Shown in pieces: positions 1 through 7,647 of a stretch of DNA of 35,995 nt. The translations under genes were made by a program, and so were the position numbers. This DNA comes from an uncultured Lachnobacterium sp. Its GTDB lineage: Bacteria; Bacillota; Clostridia; Lachnospirales; Lachnospiraceae. Numbering within the stretch: the first letter of the stretch is position 1; every line of letters starts with the position of its first letter. Under the pieces are notes generated by a model. That model saw only the letters and a list, made by a program, of their open reading frames with translations. It was not told where the DNA came from and searched no databases. The stretch is from the NCBI GenBank assembly GCA_900546625.1, contig URDU01000029.1, forward strand, positions 1 to 35,995, given 5' to 3'.

Positions 1-302
1 GACCTTTTGCAGAAGGCGGGCATGGTATTTTTTCACATCCTGTTTTGACAGAGATTGGAAACAAATATGGAAAAACCGCAGCACAGGTAGCGTTACGTTG
101 GAATGTGGACAGAGGTGTTGTAATAATTCCGAAATCGGTTCATAAGGAAAGAATGGAGCAGAATATGGATATATGGAACTTTAAGTTGAACGAAGAAGAT
201 ATGCGAAAAATAGCGGCACTTGATACAGGAAAAAGTGAGATCAATAATCACTTTGATCCTGAATATGTAAAACGCATTCATACAGTGAAAGCGCATGAGT
301 AG
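1..302 (+). CDS. Aldo/keto reductase, C-terminal fragment
   Basis: The gene is cut by the window edge. The reading frame is open from base 3 and ends at the TAG at 300-302, giving about 99 residues. The fragment carries hallmarks of the aldo/keto reductase C-terminus: the KYGKTAAQVALRW helix, then RGVVIIPKSVHKERMEQN, whose IPKSV..ER..QN residues contact the NADP(H) cofactor in this family, and finally an LNEEDMRKIAALD helix. The family consists of cytosolic NADPH-dependent carbonyl reductases with a TIM-barrel fold. The substrate cannot be told from this part. A TTG at 45 is in frame but internal, because the homologous sequence continues upstream of it. The gene has no visible terminator hairpin before the next promoter. 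Confidence 0.9.
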   Translation, partial: PFAEGGHGIFSHPVLTEIGNKYGKTAAQVALRWNVDRGVVIIPKSVHKERMEQNMDIWNFKLNEEDMRKIAALDTGKSEINNHFDPEYVKRIHTVKAHE

Positions 303-329
303 TTGATATGCAGAATATTATGTATATAT

Positions 330-359
330 TTGACATATGCCAATGCAACCATATATAAT
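330..359 (+). promoter_or_regulatory. Consensus sigma-A promoter facing the foldback element
   Basis: TTGACA at 330-335 and TATAAT at 354-359 are perfect hexamers separated by 18 bases. The predicted transcript would start near 366, about 10 bases before the foldback palindrome, and could read through it into the MATE exporter gene at 590. This makes the palindrome a leader RNA or a separate short RNA rather than silent DNA. The promoter is seen in sequence; its use is inferred. Confidence 0.7.
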
Positions 360-377
360 TGTTTGTATCTGTGAGAT

Positions 378-541
378 TAGTACAACTATTTTAAATTAAC
401 TACACCATATCACTTGCCTATTTTCCCGATAGCACATGTCAAAAATCCTCAGCGTAGCCCGCTACGCCTACGTTTTTTGACACGCACTCTCGAAAAAATA
501 TTCTGCGTGAATGGTCTAGTTATTTAGAAATAGTTGTACTA
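378..541. repeat. 164-bp imperfect foldback palindrome
   Basis: Both halves are complementary about a centre between 459 and 460. By eye about 58 of 82 ungapped positions pair, and a one-base bulge adds more. The termini (378-391 and 528-541) are 14-base perfect inverted repeats, TAGTACAACTATTT. Further matched blocks are 438-445 with 474-481 (GTCAAAAA) and a GCGTAGC/GCTACGC tip at 452-467. The element holds no ORF. It resembles a miniature inverted-repeat element or a long hairpin RNA; no clear target duplication was found. Its right end places TTGTAC (534-539) 17 bases before TAATAA (557-562), a possible secondary promoter for the MATE gene. Confidence 0.75.
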
Positions 542-589
542 GTATATTAATTGGGATAATAATCAGTAATCAAGGGGTATAAAAGATAC

Positions 590-1939
590 ATGAAAACAAT
601 AGAATTTGATACACATTTCTACAAAAAGCTGTGGACACTCATGGTCCCGATAATGGTGCAGAATCTGATGCTGGCGCTGGTGGCGGTGGCTGATGCCTTT
701 ATGCTTGGAGGACTGGACCAGAACTATATGTCAGCAGTCTCGCTTGCCACACAGATACAGTTCATCCAGAACATGTTTCTGTCAGCGGCGACAGCGGGCC
801 TTGCAATACTCGGAGCGCAGTATTGGGGCAAGCAGGATATAAAGGCGCTCGATGATATATTTGCTCTTGCAATCAGAATATGCGGTGTAGTATCGGTGAT
901 GTTTTTCGTGGCATGTGCATTCTTTCCGCGATATCTGATGCTCATTTTCACAAACGAGCCGGTGCTTATAGATTATGGTGTAAGCTATCTGAAAATAGCC
1001 TCTTTTTCATATCTGTTGACAGGCTTTTCGCAGTGTTATATAGTCATGATGAAGATATCAGAGCATGCAGGGACTGCGGCGGCAGTCAGCTCGATTACAG
1101 TGCTAATAAATATCGTGCTGAATGCCGTGTTTATCTATGGTGCATTTGGCATCGAGAGCATGAATGTGAGGGGAGCGGCACTTGCCACGCTCATATCAAG
1201 AGTGCTGGAGCTTATGCTTTCAATCACATTTTCTTACAGACCGGGATATATCAGGCTTAAAATCAGAGAGCTTTTTGTGAGAAACAAGGAGCTGTCAGCA
1301 GATTTCATGAAATGCTCCGGACCGATTCTCGGGGCGAGCCTTGTATGGGGCATAGGCTTTACATCGTACTCTACATTTATGGGACACATGGGAACAGACG
1401 CGGCAGCAGCCAACTCAGTCGCAGCGGTTGTGCGTGATATCATATGCTGTCTCAGTGCAGGTATATCAAGCGCTGCAGGCATCATGATAGGAAATGAGCT
1501 GGGCGCAGGAAATTTAAAGCGTGGAAAAGCATATGGTATCAGAATGGCAAAGCTGTCATTTTTGTGTGGCGCTGTTATGACAGTGCTTATGGCGGTTTCG
1601 GCACCGGTGATTTTACATTTTGTAAAGCTCACTCCGCAGGCTGCAGAGTATTTGAAGCAGTTATTCGGTGTACTCGCCCTCTACATGATTGGACGCTCGG
1701 TAAATGAAATCATCATAAACGGTGTCTTTGGTTCGGGTGGAGATACGATGTTTGATATGTACTCTCTAGCTGTTACGATGTGGGGCATAGCGATACCGCT
1801 TGCAGTTGCAGGTACGTATTTTTTGAACTGGCCGGTGGTTGTGGTGTATGCGTGCACCTGCGTGGATGAGGTAGGAAAGATTCCGTGGACACTCATACAT
1901 TTTAAGAAGTACAAGTGGGTAAAGGATTTGACCAGATAA
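590..1939 (+). CDS. MATE family multidrug/cation exporter
   Basis: This 449-residue integral membrane protein has the length and 12-helix hydrophobic pattern of MATE antiporters, which expel cationic drugs or metabolites using a Na+ or H+ gradient. The N-terminal half begins LWTLMVPIMVQNLMLALVAVADAFMLGGL, the typical first MATE helix, and the second repeat starts near residue 240 (CSGPILGASLVWGIGFTSYSTFMG). The GNELGAG motif near residue 303 is characteristic of the family. A GGGG ribosome site lies in AAGGGGTATAAAAG before the ATG. The diguanylate cyclase gene starts nine bases after the stop, so the two are probably co-transcribed. The substrate cannot be inferred. Confidence 0.92.
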   Translation: MKTIEFDTHFYKKLWTLMVPIMVQNLMLALVAVADAFMLGGLDQNYMSAVSLATQIQFIQNMFLSAATAGLAILGAQYWGKQDIKALDDIFALAIRICGVVSVMFFVACAFFPRYLMLIFTNEPVLIDYGVSYLKIASFSYLLTGFSQCYIVMMKISEHAGTAAAVSSITVLINIVLNAVFIYGAFGIESMNVRGAALATLISRVLELMLSITFSYRPGYIRLKIRELFVRNKELSADFMKCSGPILGASLVWGIGFTSYSTFMGHMGTDAAAANSVAAVVRDIICCLSAGISSAAGIMIGNELGAGNLKRGKAYGIRMAKLSFLCGAVMTVLMAVSAPVILHFVKLTPQAAEYLKQLFGVLALYMIGRSVNEIIINGVFGSGGDTMFDMYSLAVTMWGIAIPLAVAGTYFLNWPVVVVYACTCVDEVGKIPWTLIHFKKYKWVKDLTR

Positions 1940-1948
1940 AGGAAAAGG

Positions 1949-3094
1949 ATGAGGATAATGCAGACATTAAAGCTGTTGTTTTCTAAAATTACAGATGATG
2001 ATCCTATATATGAGAAGAAGGATGTTGTGGAAAATATATTTGTGCTTCGTATGCTTTTGATATGGCACTTGCTATATACATTTGTATTCATACTCAATTG
2101 CCTGGATATATTTATTGTTGATAAGCATATTTTTGCCACAGGATATTTTTTATCATGTGTTCTGCTGGTGGTGTTTATTGCACTGCTGACGATAGTTGGA
2201 CCGGATCATGCCTGTGCAAAGTATCTGTGTATTTCAGATGCCGGTTTTATAGTGCTGATAACGAGCTCATCGCTTACATATCATATGATAATAGTTGCGA
2301 TGCTGCCGATTGTGATTGCAGGTGTATATTCGTCAAAGTACCTGTCAAGATTTGCATTTGTTTGTACACTTTTTAATATAGCGCTTAGCACATATGTGGG
2401 CTATTATTTTGGAGTATGTGATGCAAATATGGTATTGCTTACTACGACATCACTTAAGCATCTTCAAAAGGATGGAGTATTTTTGCTGAATGAGGTGAAT
2501 AAAAATCCCGGACTTACTCTTTTTATGTATTATGTTTTTCCACGTTCACTTATAGCAACCGGATTTTACAGTGTCAGCAATGGTGTTAACAAAATGCTTC
2601 GAAGAACAATGGAAAAAGCGCACCGTATCAAGCGAGAGGCAGCAATGGACGATATGACAGGCCTTTACAATAAAAATAAGCTCCTAGATGACCTTGAAAA
2701 GCCACAGGAGCCTGACAGAAAGGTGGCTGTCATATATTGGGATGTAAATCAGCTTAAGTTTGTGAACGATACATACGGACATGAGAAGGGAGACCGTCTT
2801 ATAGCAAAAATAGCGGGAACCATCAGACTTGCTGCAGCAAATGATAATGATAATGTTAGAACATACCGCTATGGTGGCGATGAGTTTATCATGATCATAC
2901 CGGATGGTACTGAGGATGATGCGCTTAGCTTTATTGACAGATGGAATAAGCTGATGGAACCAATCCAGAAGGACAGCAAAATCCCAATTTCCGCGTCAGT
3001 AGGCTATGCCTGCGGCAGATACGCCGATATCAGTGAGATTATCTGTGTGGCAGATGAGAAAATGTATGAAAACAAGCGTGTGCGCAGGGAGTAG
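1949..3094 (+). CDS. Membrane diguanylate cyclase (GGDEF)
   Basis: The protein has 381 residues. Residues about 28-210 form a hydrophobic module with roughly five to six membrane segments and no recognised sensor domain. A GGDEF domain follows: MDDMTGLYNKNKLLDDL at its start, DVNQLKFVND in the Mg/GTP site, and RYGGDEF with the signature at residues 309-313. The signature is intact, so it should make c-di-GMP from two GTP at the inner membrane face. The inhibitory RxxD site expected upstream of the signature is absent (Asn and Val at those places), so product inhibition may be weak. AAGGAAAAGG precedes the ATG. It follows the MATE gene closely and runs convergently into the LacI gene with a 13-base gap. 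Confidence 0.92.
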   Translation: MRIMQTLKLLFSKITDDDPIYEKKDVVENIFVLRMLLIWHLLYTFVFILNCLDIFIVDKHIFATGYFLSCVLLVVFIALLTIVGPDHACAKYLCISDAGFIVLITSSSLTYHMIIVAMLPIVIAGVYSSKYLSRFAFVCTLFNIALSTYVGYYFGVCDANMVLLTTTSLKHLQKDGVFLLNEVNKNPGLTLFMYYVFPRSLIATGFYSVSNGVNKMLRRTMEKAHRIKREAAMDDMTGLYNKNKLLDDLEKPQEPDRKVAVIYWDVNQLKFVNDTYGHEKGDRLIAKIAGTIRLAAANDNDNVRTYRYGGDEFIMIIPDGTEDDALSFIDRWNKLMEPIQKDSKIPISASVGYACGRYADISEIICVADEKMYENKRVRRE

Positions 3095-3107
3095 GGAGGT
3101 TATCGGA

Positions 3108-4133
3108 TTAATAAAGCGAGATAACAGATTGCCTGTCAACAATCTCAACATCCATAGTTTCACACAAATTATTTTCGGACTCATTTTTTTGTATTTTTTT
3201 TAGAAGAAGCTCGGTTGCAAGCCGGGCTTTTTTTTGCACATTTTGTGATACCGATGTCAGCTTCGGTACGGTGTACTGGCATAGATTCAAATTATCATAG
3301 CCTATGACAGATAAATCAATCGGGACACGGTAACCGCCAAGACGCGCACCCTCCATGATGCCGATAGCACATATGTCGGCAGTTGTTACCGCTGCTGTGA
3401 TTGGTGCCTTGCCGCTTGCAATGGCACGGCCGGCTTCGATACCGCCCTCATATGAAGGTGAATAGCTGAAAATATATTCCGGACGGAAAGGAATATGACT
3501 GTCCTCAAGTGCTTTTTTGTATCCGTTAAAACGTTTGGTGAGGACAATATTTCCCTCATAATCAGCGACAAAGGCAATCTCGGTGTGACCGTGATTTATC
3601 ATATATTTGGTTGACAAATATAAGCCCTTTTCATCATCAGATATCACATTTATGAGATTAGGGTGTGAGTAATTGCTGTCAAAGGTAGCAATAGGACAGT
3701 TGGCAGCATCCATCAGCTTTTCAAGGTTTTCAGTGGAGGTGGGGAAAAGCAGAATCATCCCATCAACATTCCAGTTCTTAACCAAAGATAATATGTCAGA
3801 GCTTCTGGATACTGATTGAAGCATGGTGAAATATCCGTTTTTGTGAAGCGCTGTCTCTATTGTACCAATCATAGTACTGACATATGGGTTCTCAAAATAA
3901 TTGTATCCTGAAGCATACTCCTTATCCTCCAGAAATGTAACAACTCCGATAATGTGTGAGGAATTGTTTGAAAGACTTCTTGCATTCATATTCGGAACGT
4001 AATTATATTCCTCTATAATTGAATTGATTTTATCCCTTGTTTTCTGTGAAACACGGCTTGTCTTTCCGTTGATTACGTTTGAGACGGTCATCGTGCTCAC
4101 GCCTGCCATTTCAGCAATATCCTTAAGTGTCAT
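3108..4133 (-). CDS. LacI family transcriptional regulator
   Basis: This is a 341-residue sugar-responsive repressor. The N-terminal helix-turn-helix reads MTLKDIAEMAGVSTMTVSNV, followed by the hinge NARSLSNNSS and a periplasmic-binding-protein-like effector domain (IIGVV..., SVIGYDNLNLCQYTVPKLTSV near the C-terminus). I chose the ATG at 4133 rather than the in-frame ATG at 4145 because GGAG lies six bases before the former, which then starts with the canonical LacI N-terminus. It is divergent from the ABC/GH31 locus at 4516, so it most likely controls that operon and itself. The ligand is probably an alpha-glucoside; this is inference from the neighbours. Confidence 0.93.
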   Translation of the reverse strand: MTLKDIAEMAGVSTMTVSNVINGKTSRVSQKTRDKINSIIEEYNYVPNMNARSLSNNSSHIIGVVTFLEDKEYASGYNYFENPYVSTMIGTIETALHKNGYFTMLQSVSRSSDILSLVKNWNVDGMILLFPTSTENLEKLMDAANCPIATFDSNYSHPNLINVISDDEKGLYLSTKYMINHGHTEIAFVADYEGNIVLTKRFNGYKKALEDSHIPFRPEYIFSYSPSYEGGIEAGRAIASGKAPITAAVTTADICAIGIMEGARLGGYRVPIDLSVIGYDNLNLCQYTVPKLTSVSQNVQKKARLATELLLKKIQKNESENNLCETMDVEIVDRQSVISLY

Positions 4134-4168
4134 ATTAAACTCCATTTCATTCGGTATTACAATTTTTT

Positions 4169-4283
4169 ACTATAAAGTTTATACATAAACCACAATAAGT
4201 CTGAACATAAGAAGTTTATATATAAAAAATGAGAGGTTTATATATAAACTGAATACGATTCGAAATATAGGTTTATAAATTAC
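4169..4283 (-). promoter_or_regulatory. Cluster of GTTTATA-type palindromes over the LacI promoter
   Basis: Three copies of a 14-base palindrome occur: GTTTATACATAAAC (4177-4190), GTTTATATATAAAA (4214-4227) and GTTTATATATAAAC (4236-4249). A weaker half-match, GTTTATAAATTAC, lies at 4271-4283. On the minus strand a TATAGT -10 box (4169-4174) sits just downstream of the first copy, which would therefore fall within the -35/-10 spacer of the LacI gene. This suggests autoregulation. The motif resembles the GTTATGTACATAAC palindrome upstream of the PTS operon at 28956. Confidence 0.55.
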
Positions 4284-4417
4284 CTTAAGTATACATTTTT
4301 ATTGAGTAAATAGCAATCTGTTTTGCAAATAATTATACAAAAGCCTAATTCGTGTGTGAAAAATGCACAAAAAATATATGAAAATAATATGAAAAGTGAT
4401 GAAAAGGCAAAAAACTG

Positions 4418-4467
4418 TTGACGAATACACATGGTGGTGTTAGATTATAGTTAGATTTAGCGCTAAA
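4418..4467 (+). promoter_or_regulatory. Promoter and LacI-type operator of the ABC/GH31 locus
   Basis: TTGACG (4418-4423) and TAGATT (4441-4446) are spaced by 17 bases. Immediately downstream, near the expected start of transcription, lies the perfect 12-base palindrome TTTAGCGCTAAA (4456-4467). It has the central CG typical of LacI-family operators. A repressor bound there would block initiation, so the divergent regulator at 3108-4133 is the natural candidate. The intervening AT-rich DNA from 4284 to 4417 shows no gene. Confidence 0.65.
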
Positions 4468-4515
4468 CTAATTTGAACGAAAAAAGGATATTGAATTACG
4501 AAAGTGAGGATTTCT

Positions 4516-5877
4516 ATGAAAAAGAAACTTATTGCAACAGTTATGGCAGCTACAATGGCAGTGACAGCGCTTACAGGCTGTGGCAGCTCATCGGCTTCAT
4601 CAGCAAAAAAGGATATAAAGGTACCAACAGAGCCATTTGGTGATACAGTGAAGTATGACCCTTCGGTTGAGATTAATGATGGCAAGGATATCTCAATTGA
4701 CATGTGGGAGTGGGGAAGTGATGAGTTATTTCAGGAGATTATTGACAGATACACAGCAATTCATCCTAATGTAACGATAAACCTTGTGGATAATCCATGG
4801 GATGATTACTGGACCAAGCTTCCTCTGGCACTCGACGGTGAGAACGGACCGGCACTCTTTAATGTGCACAACAGCTATCATGAGAATCTTATCAACTATA
4901 TGGCACCACTTGATATTCCTGTTGAGGATTTGGAGCAGGACTTCAATGGAGTAAGCGCTCATGTGATTGACGGCAAGGTTTATTACATTGATTACGGAAT
5001 GATGACAGGCTCTGTTTATTACAACAAGGAGATGTGGAAGGAAGCCGGACTTACAGATGATGATATTCCAAAGACCTGGGATGAAATGATTGAGGTGGCA
5101 AAGAAGCTCACAATCAAGGACGGAGACAAAATAGTCCAGGCCGGACTCAATTTCAATAATGATTTCCACCAGAATTACCTGCTTGGTCTTAATTATCAGC
5201 TTGGTGAGAACCTCTTTAAGGAGGATGGAAAGACACCTAATGTCAATTCAGATGCCATGAAGAAGGTAATGCAGATGCTTGTTGATATGTACGACAAGGA
5301 TCAGATTGGTTCAAAGGATTTTGGCGAGAACTGTGCAGACAGCTTTGGACAGGGACAGTCGGCAATGGTTATTCAGTGGGGACATTATTACAATACACTT
5401 AAGACCACATGGAGCGATATAGATTTTGGTGTATTTGAAATTCCTACATTTGACGGAAATCCATATGCATACAATAGATATAACGGTGAGTCAACATTCG
5501 GTGTAAACAAAAATGCACCAAAGGATCAGCAGGCAGTGGCACAGGATTTTGTAAAGTTCTTCCTCTGCGATGATGAGTCTCAGGTAGCTTTCAATCTTGC
5601 TATGAGTACATTCCCTGCAAAGAAATCCCTTGCAGACAATGAGGAAATACTTAAAAACCCATCGCTTAAGGTACTTTCAGAGCACATTGACCACTACATC
5701 TGGCCGGGCCCGATGCCTTCATGTGTTGAGGATAATATGAAAAAGGCCGGAGAGGACATATTTTACAATGGAGTGGATATTGATACAGCTTTAGACAAGG
5801 CACAGGCTGATATTATAAAGGATATGAAGAGCAGTTCGTTCCAATCAGTCGAGAATCTATATGAGTTTGCAAAATAA
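4516..5877 (+). CDS. ABC sugar transporter substrate-binding lipoprotein
   Basis: This 453-residue protein is the extracellular receptor of a carbohydrate ABC importer (family 1 solute-binding protein, MalE type). It has a lipoprotein signal: MKKK, a hydrophobic stretch, and the lipobox LTGC with the lipidated Cys at residue 22, followed by a Ser-rich linker. The mature part shows family traits such as DISIDMWEWGSDELFQEII, the FNVHNSYHENLI loop and PKTWDEMIEVAKKL. I prefer the ATG at 4516 over the GTG at 4504 because GAGG of the ribosome site overlaps that GTG. It heads the operon with two permeases and a GH31 enzyme, so an alpha-glucoside or malto/isomalto-oligosaccharide ligand is likely. 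Confidence 0.94.
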   Translation: MKKKLIATVMAATMAVTALTGCGSSSASSAKKDIKVPTEPFGDTVKYDPSVEINDGKDISIDMWEWGSDELFQEIIDRYTAIHPNVTINLVDNPWDDYWTKLPLALDGENGPALFNVHNSYHENLINYMAPLDIPVEDLEQDFNGVSAHVIDGKVYYIDYGMMTGSVYYNKEMWKEAGLTDDDIPKTWDEMIEVAKKLTIKDGDKIVQAGLNFNNDFHQNYLLGLNYQLGENLFKEDGKTPNVNSDAMKKVMQMLVDMYDKDQIGSKDFGENCADSFGQGQSAMVIQWGHYYNTLKTTWSDIDFGVFEIPTFDGNPYAYNRYNGESTFGVNKNAPKDQQAVAQDFVKFFLCDDESQVAFNLAMSTFPAKKSLADNEEILKNPSLKVLSEHIDHYIWPGPMPSCVEDNMKKAGEDIFYNGVDIDTALDKAQADIIKDMKSSSFQSVENLYEFAK

Positions 5878-5907
5878 CAGGTAAAGATTCACTACGGAGG
5901 ATTATTA

Positions 5908-6786
5908 ATGTTTAAAAAATCACATCCATTACAAAGTAAGAGTGAAATAATTTTAAGAAACATAGTTGTTGTAGCTATGGTAGCTTTCTTTACAATATTT
6001 TTGATAATACCAATCGGTATAGCATTTGCAGGAAGCTTTCACGAGTGGAATCCGCTAAGCGGAACATACAAGTTTTTGGGACTGGAAAATTATAAGCAGG
6101 TGTTCACGAGCAAATTGTTCGGCAAATCAATGTTCAATACCGTAATTTTTTCGGCAGTTGTAATTGTTTTCAGAGTTGGTCTGGGACTGGGAATCGCGTA
6201 TGCAATTTATTCAACACTTATAAAGCATAAGAGCTTTTTCAGGGCAGTTTACTATATGCCTGTAGTGACACCTATGGTTGCAGTGGCATTTGTATGGAAA
6301 TTCATGTACAATCCACAGATTGGAACCATCAACAAAATATTCGGGCTTGATATCAACTGGCTGATGAATCCCAAAACTGCTCTGATCGCAGTAATCATAA
6401 TGACCATCTGGAAGGATTTCGGATATGCGGTTGTTATGTATATGGCAGGCCTGTACTCACTTCCTGCAGATGTCATGGAGGCAGCGCAGGTTGACGGAGC
6501 GAGCGGCTGGCAGAAATTCAGATACATTACATTGCCATTGCTTAAGCCTATGACACTTTTTGTAGTCATTACATCAATTATTTCGTATATCCAGGCTTAT
6601 GTTCAGATACTCATCATGACAGAGGGAGGACCGGGAACATCAACATATCTGGCTTCTTACATTATTTACGATGAGGCCTTTGTCAAATACAACTTTGGAT
6701 ATGCATCAGCACTTTCATTTGTGCTTTTTGTGATTACCGCAGTGCTTACCGTACTTTCTTTCAAAGTATCGGGCAAGGAAGAGTAG
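5908..6786 (+). CDS. Sugar ABC transporter permease (MalF type)
   Basis: This 292-residue protein has about six membrane helices and the EAA loop EAAQVDGASGWQKFRYITLP, which docks the ATPase. It belongs to the MalF/UgpA-like carbohydrate permeases (CUT1). ACGGAGG lies before the ATG, 30 bases after the binding-protein gene, and the second permease gene follows by 12 bases. It lacks the long periplasmic loop of enteric MalF, as is usual in Firmicutes. Confidence 0.93.
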   Translation: MFKKSHPLQSKSEIILRNIVVVAMVAFFTIFLIIPIGIAFAGSFHEWNPLSGTYKFLGLENYKQVFTSKLFGKSMFNTVIFSAVVIVFRVGLGLGIAYAIYSTLIKHKSFFRAVYYMPVVTPMVAVAFVWKFMYNPQIGTINKIFGLDINWLMNPKTALIAVIIMTIWKDFGYAVVMYMAGLYSLPADVMEAAQVDGASGWQKFRYITLPLLKPMTLFVVITSIISYIQAYVQILIMTEGGPGTSTYLASYIIYDEAFVKYNFGYASALSFVLFVITAVLTVLSFKVSGKEE

Positions 6787-6798
6787 GAGGAAAATATC

Positions 6799-7620
6799 AT
6801 GAGAAAAAAAGTAAGCAGTATAGTTTTAAATGTATTCCTTCTTTTATTGGGTATTGTCACAGTTTATCCGTTTATATGGATGCTTTGCTCATCATTTAAG
6901 CAGAATAAGGAAATAATGGCATTGCAGCAGCATCTGCTTCCACAAGAGTTTACAATAGACAATTACATCAGCATGAATTCGCATTTCAATTTCATGAGAT
7001 TCTTTGGAAACAGTTTGTTTATCACTATTGTTGTAACACTCCTTGTAGTATACACCAGTACAATCTGTGGTTTTGTCTTAAGCAAATATAAGTTTAAGGG
7101 CAGAAATATCCTTTTTGGCTTTGTATTGGCTACTATGATGATTCCATGGTGCGTAACAATTATTCCGAAATACACGATGATTCAGAAATTCGGATGGATG
7201 GACAGCTATAAGGCACTTATTATTCCGGCTATGTTCAGCGGATTTGGAATATTTATGATGAAGCAGCACATTGAGACCATCCCTGACGAGATTATTGAGG
7301 CAGCCAGAATGGATGGCGCCAATGAGTTTTATATCTTTCACAGGATTATATTTCCGATGGCGAAAAACGGAATTTCAAGTATAGCAATTTTCCAGTTCCT
7401 GTGGACCTGGGAGGACTATCTGTGGCCTTACCTTGTAATCAATACCAAGGAAAAGCAGCTGTTGGCAGTTGGTCTTAAGATGTTTAACGGACAGTATTCA
7501 ACAGATTATGGTGCACTTTTTGCGGCAACGGCAATATCTATCATACCGGTTTTACTGATATATCTGTTCTTCCAGAAGCAGTTTATCGCAGGAATTGCGG
7601 CATCGGCTGTCAAGGGATAA
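6799..7620 (+). CDS. Sugar ABC transporter permease (MalG type)
   Basis: This 273-residue partner permease has six predicted membrane helices and the EAA loop EAARMDGANEFYIFHRIIFP. The N-terminal helix reads VFLLLLGIVTVYPFIWMLCS, typical of MalG/UgpE-like CUT1 permeases. GGAGGAAAAT precedes the ATG. No ATP-binding gene is present in the locus; Firmicutes often use one shared MsmX-type ATPase encoded elsewhere, and that is assumed here. Confidence 0.93.
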   Translation: MRKKVSSIVLNVFLLLLGIVTVYPFIWMLCSSFKQNKEIMALQQHLLPQEFTIDNYISMNSHFNFMRFFGNSLFITIVVTLLVVYTSTICGFVLSKYKFKGRNILFGFVLATMMIPWCVTIIPKYTMIQKFGWMDSYKALIIPAMFSGFGIFMMKQHIETIPDEIIEAARMDGANEFYIFHRIIFPMAKNGISSIAIFQFLWTWEDYLWPYLVINTKEKQLLAVGLKMFNGQYSTDYGALFAATAISIIPVLLIYLFFQKQFIAGIAASAVKG

Positions 7621-7647
7621 CGTAATTTATATGAGAGGGAGTATTTC

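Noticed and set aside
880..1260. Overlapping 126-codon frame inside the MATE gene
   Set aside because: Runs in another frame of a clear MATE coding region, without homology or a ribosome site.
4504..4515. GTG start for the binding lipoprotein
   Set aside because: It overlaps the GAGG ribosome site used by the ATG at 4516, and the signal peptide begins properly at that ATG.
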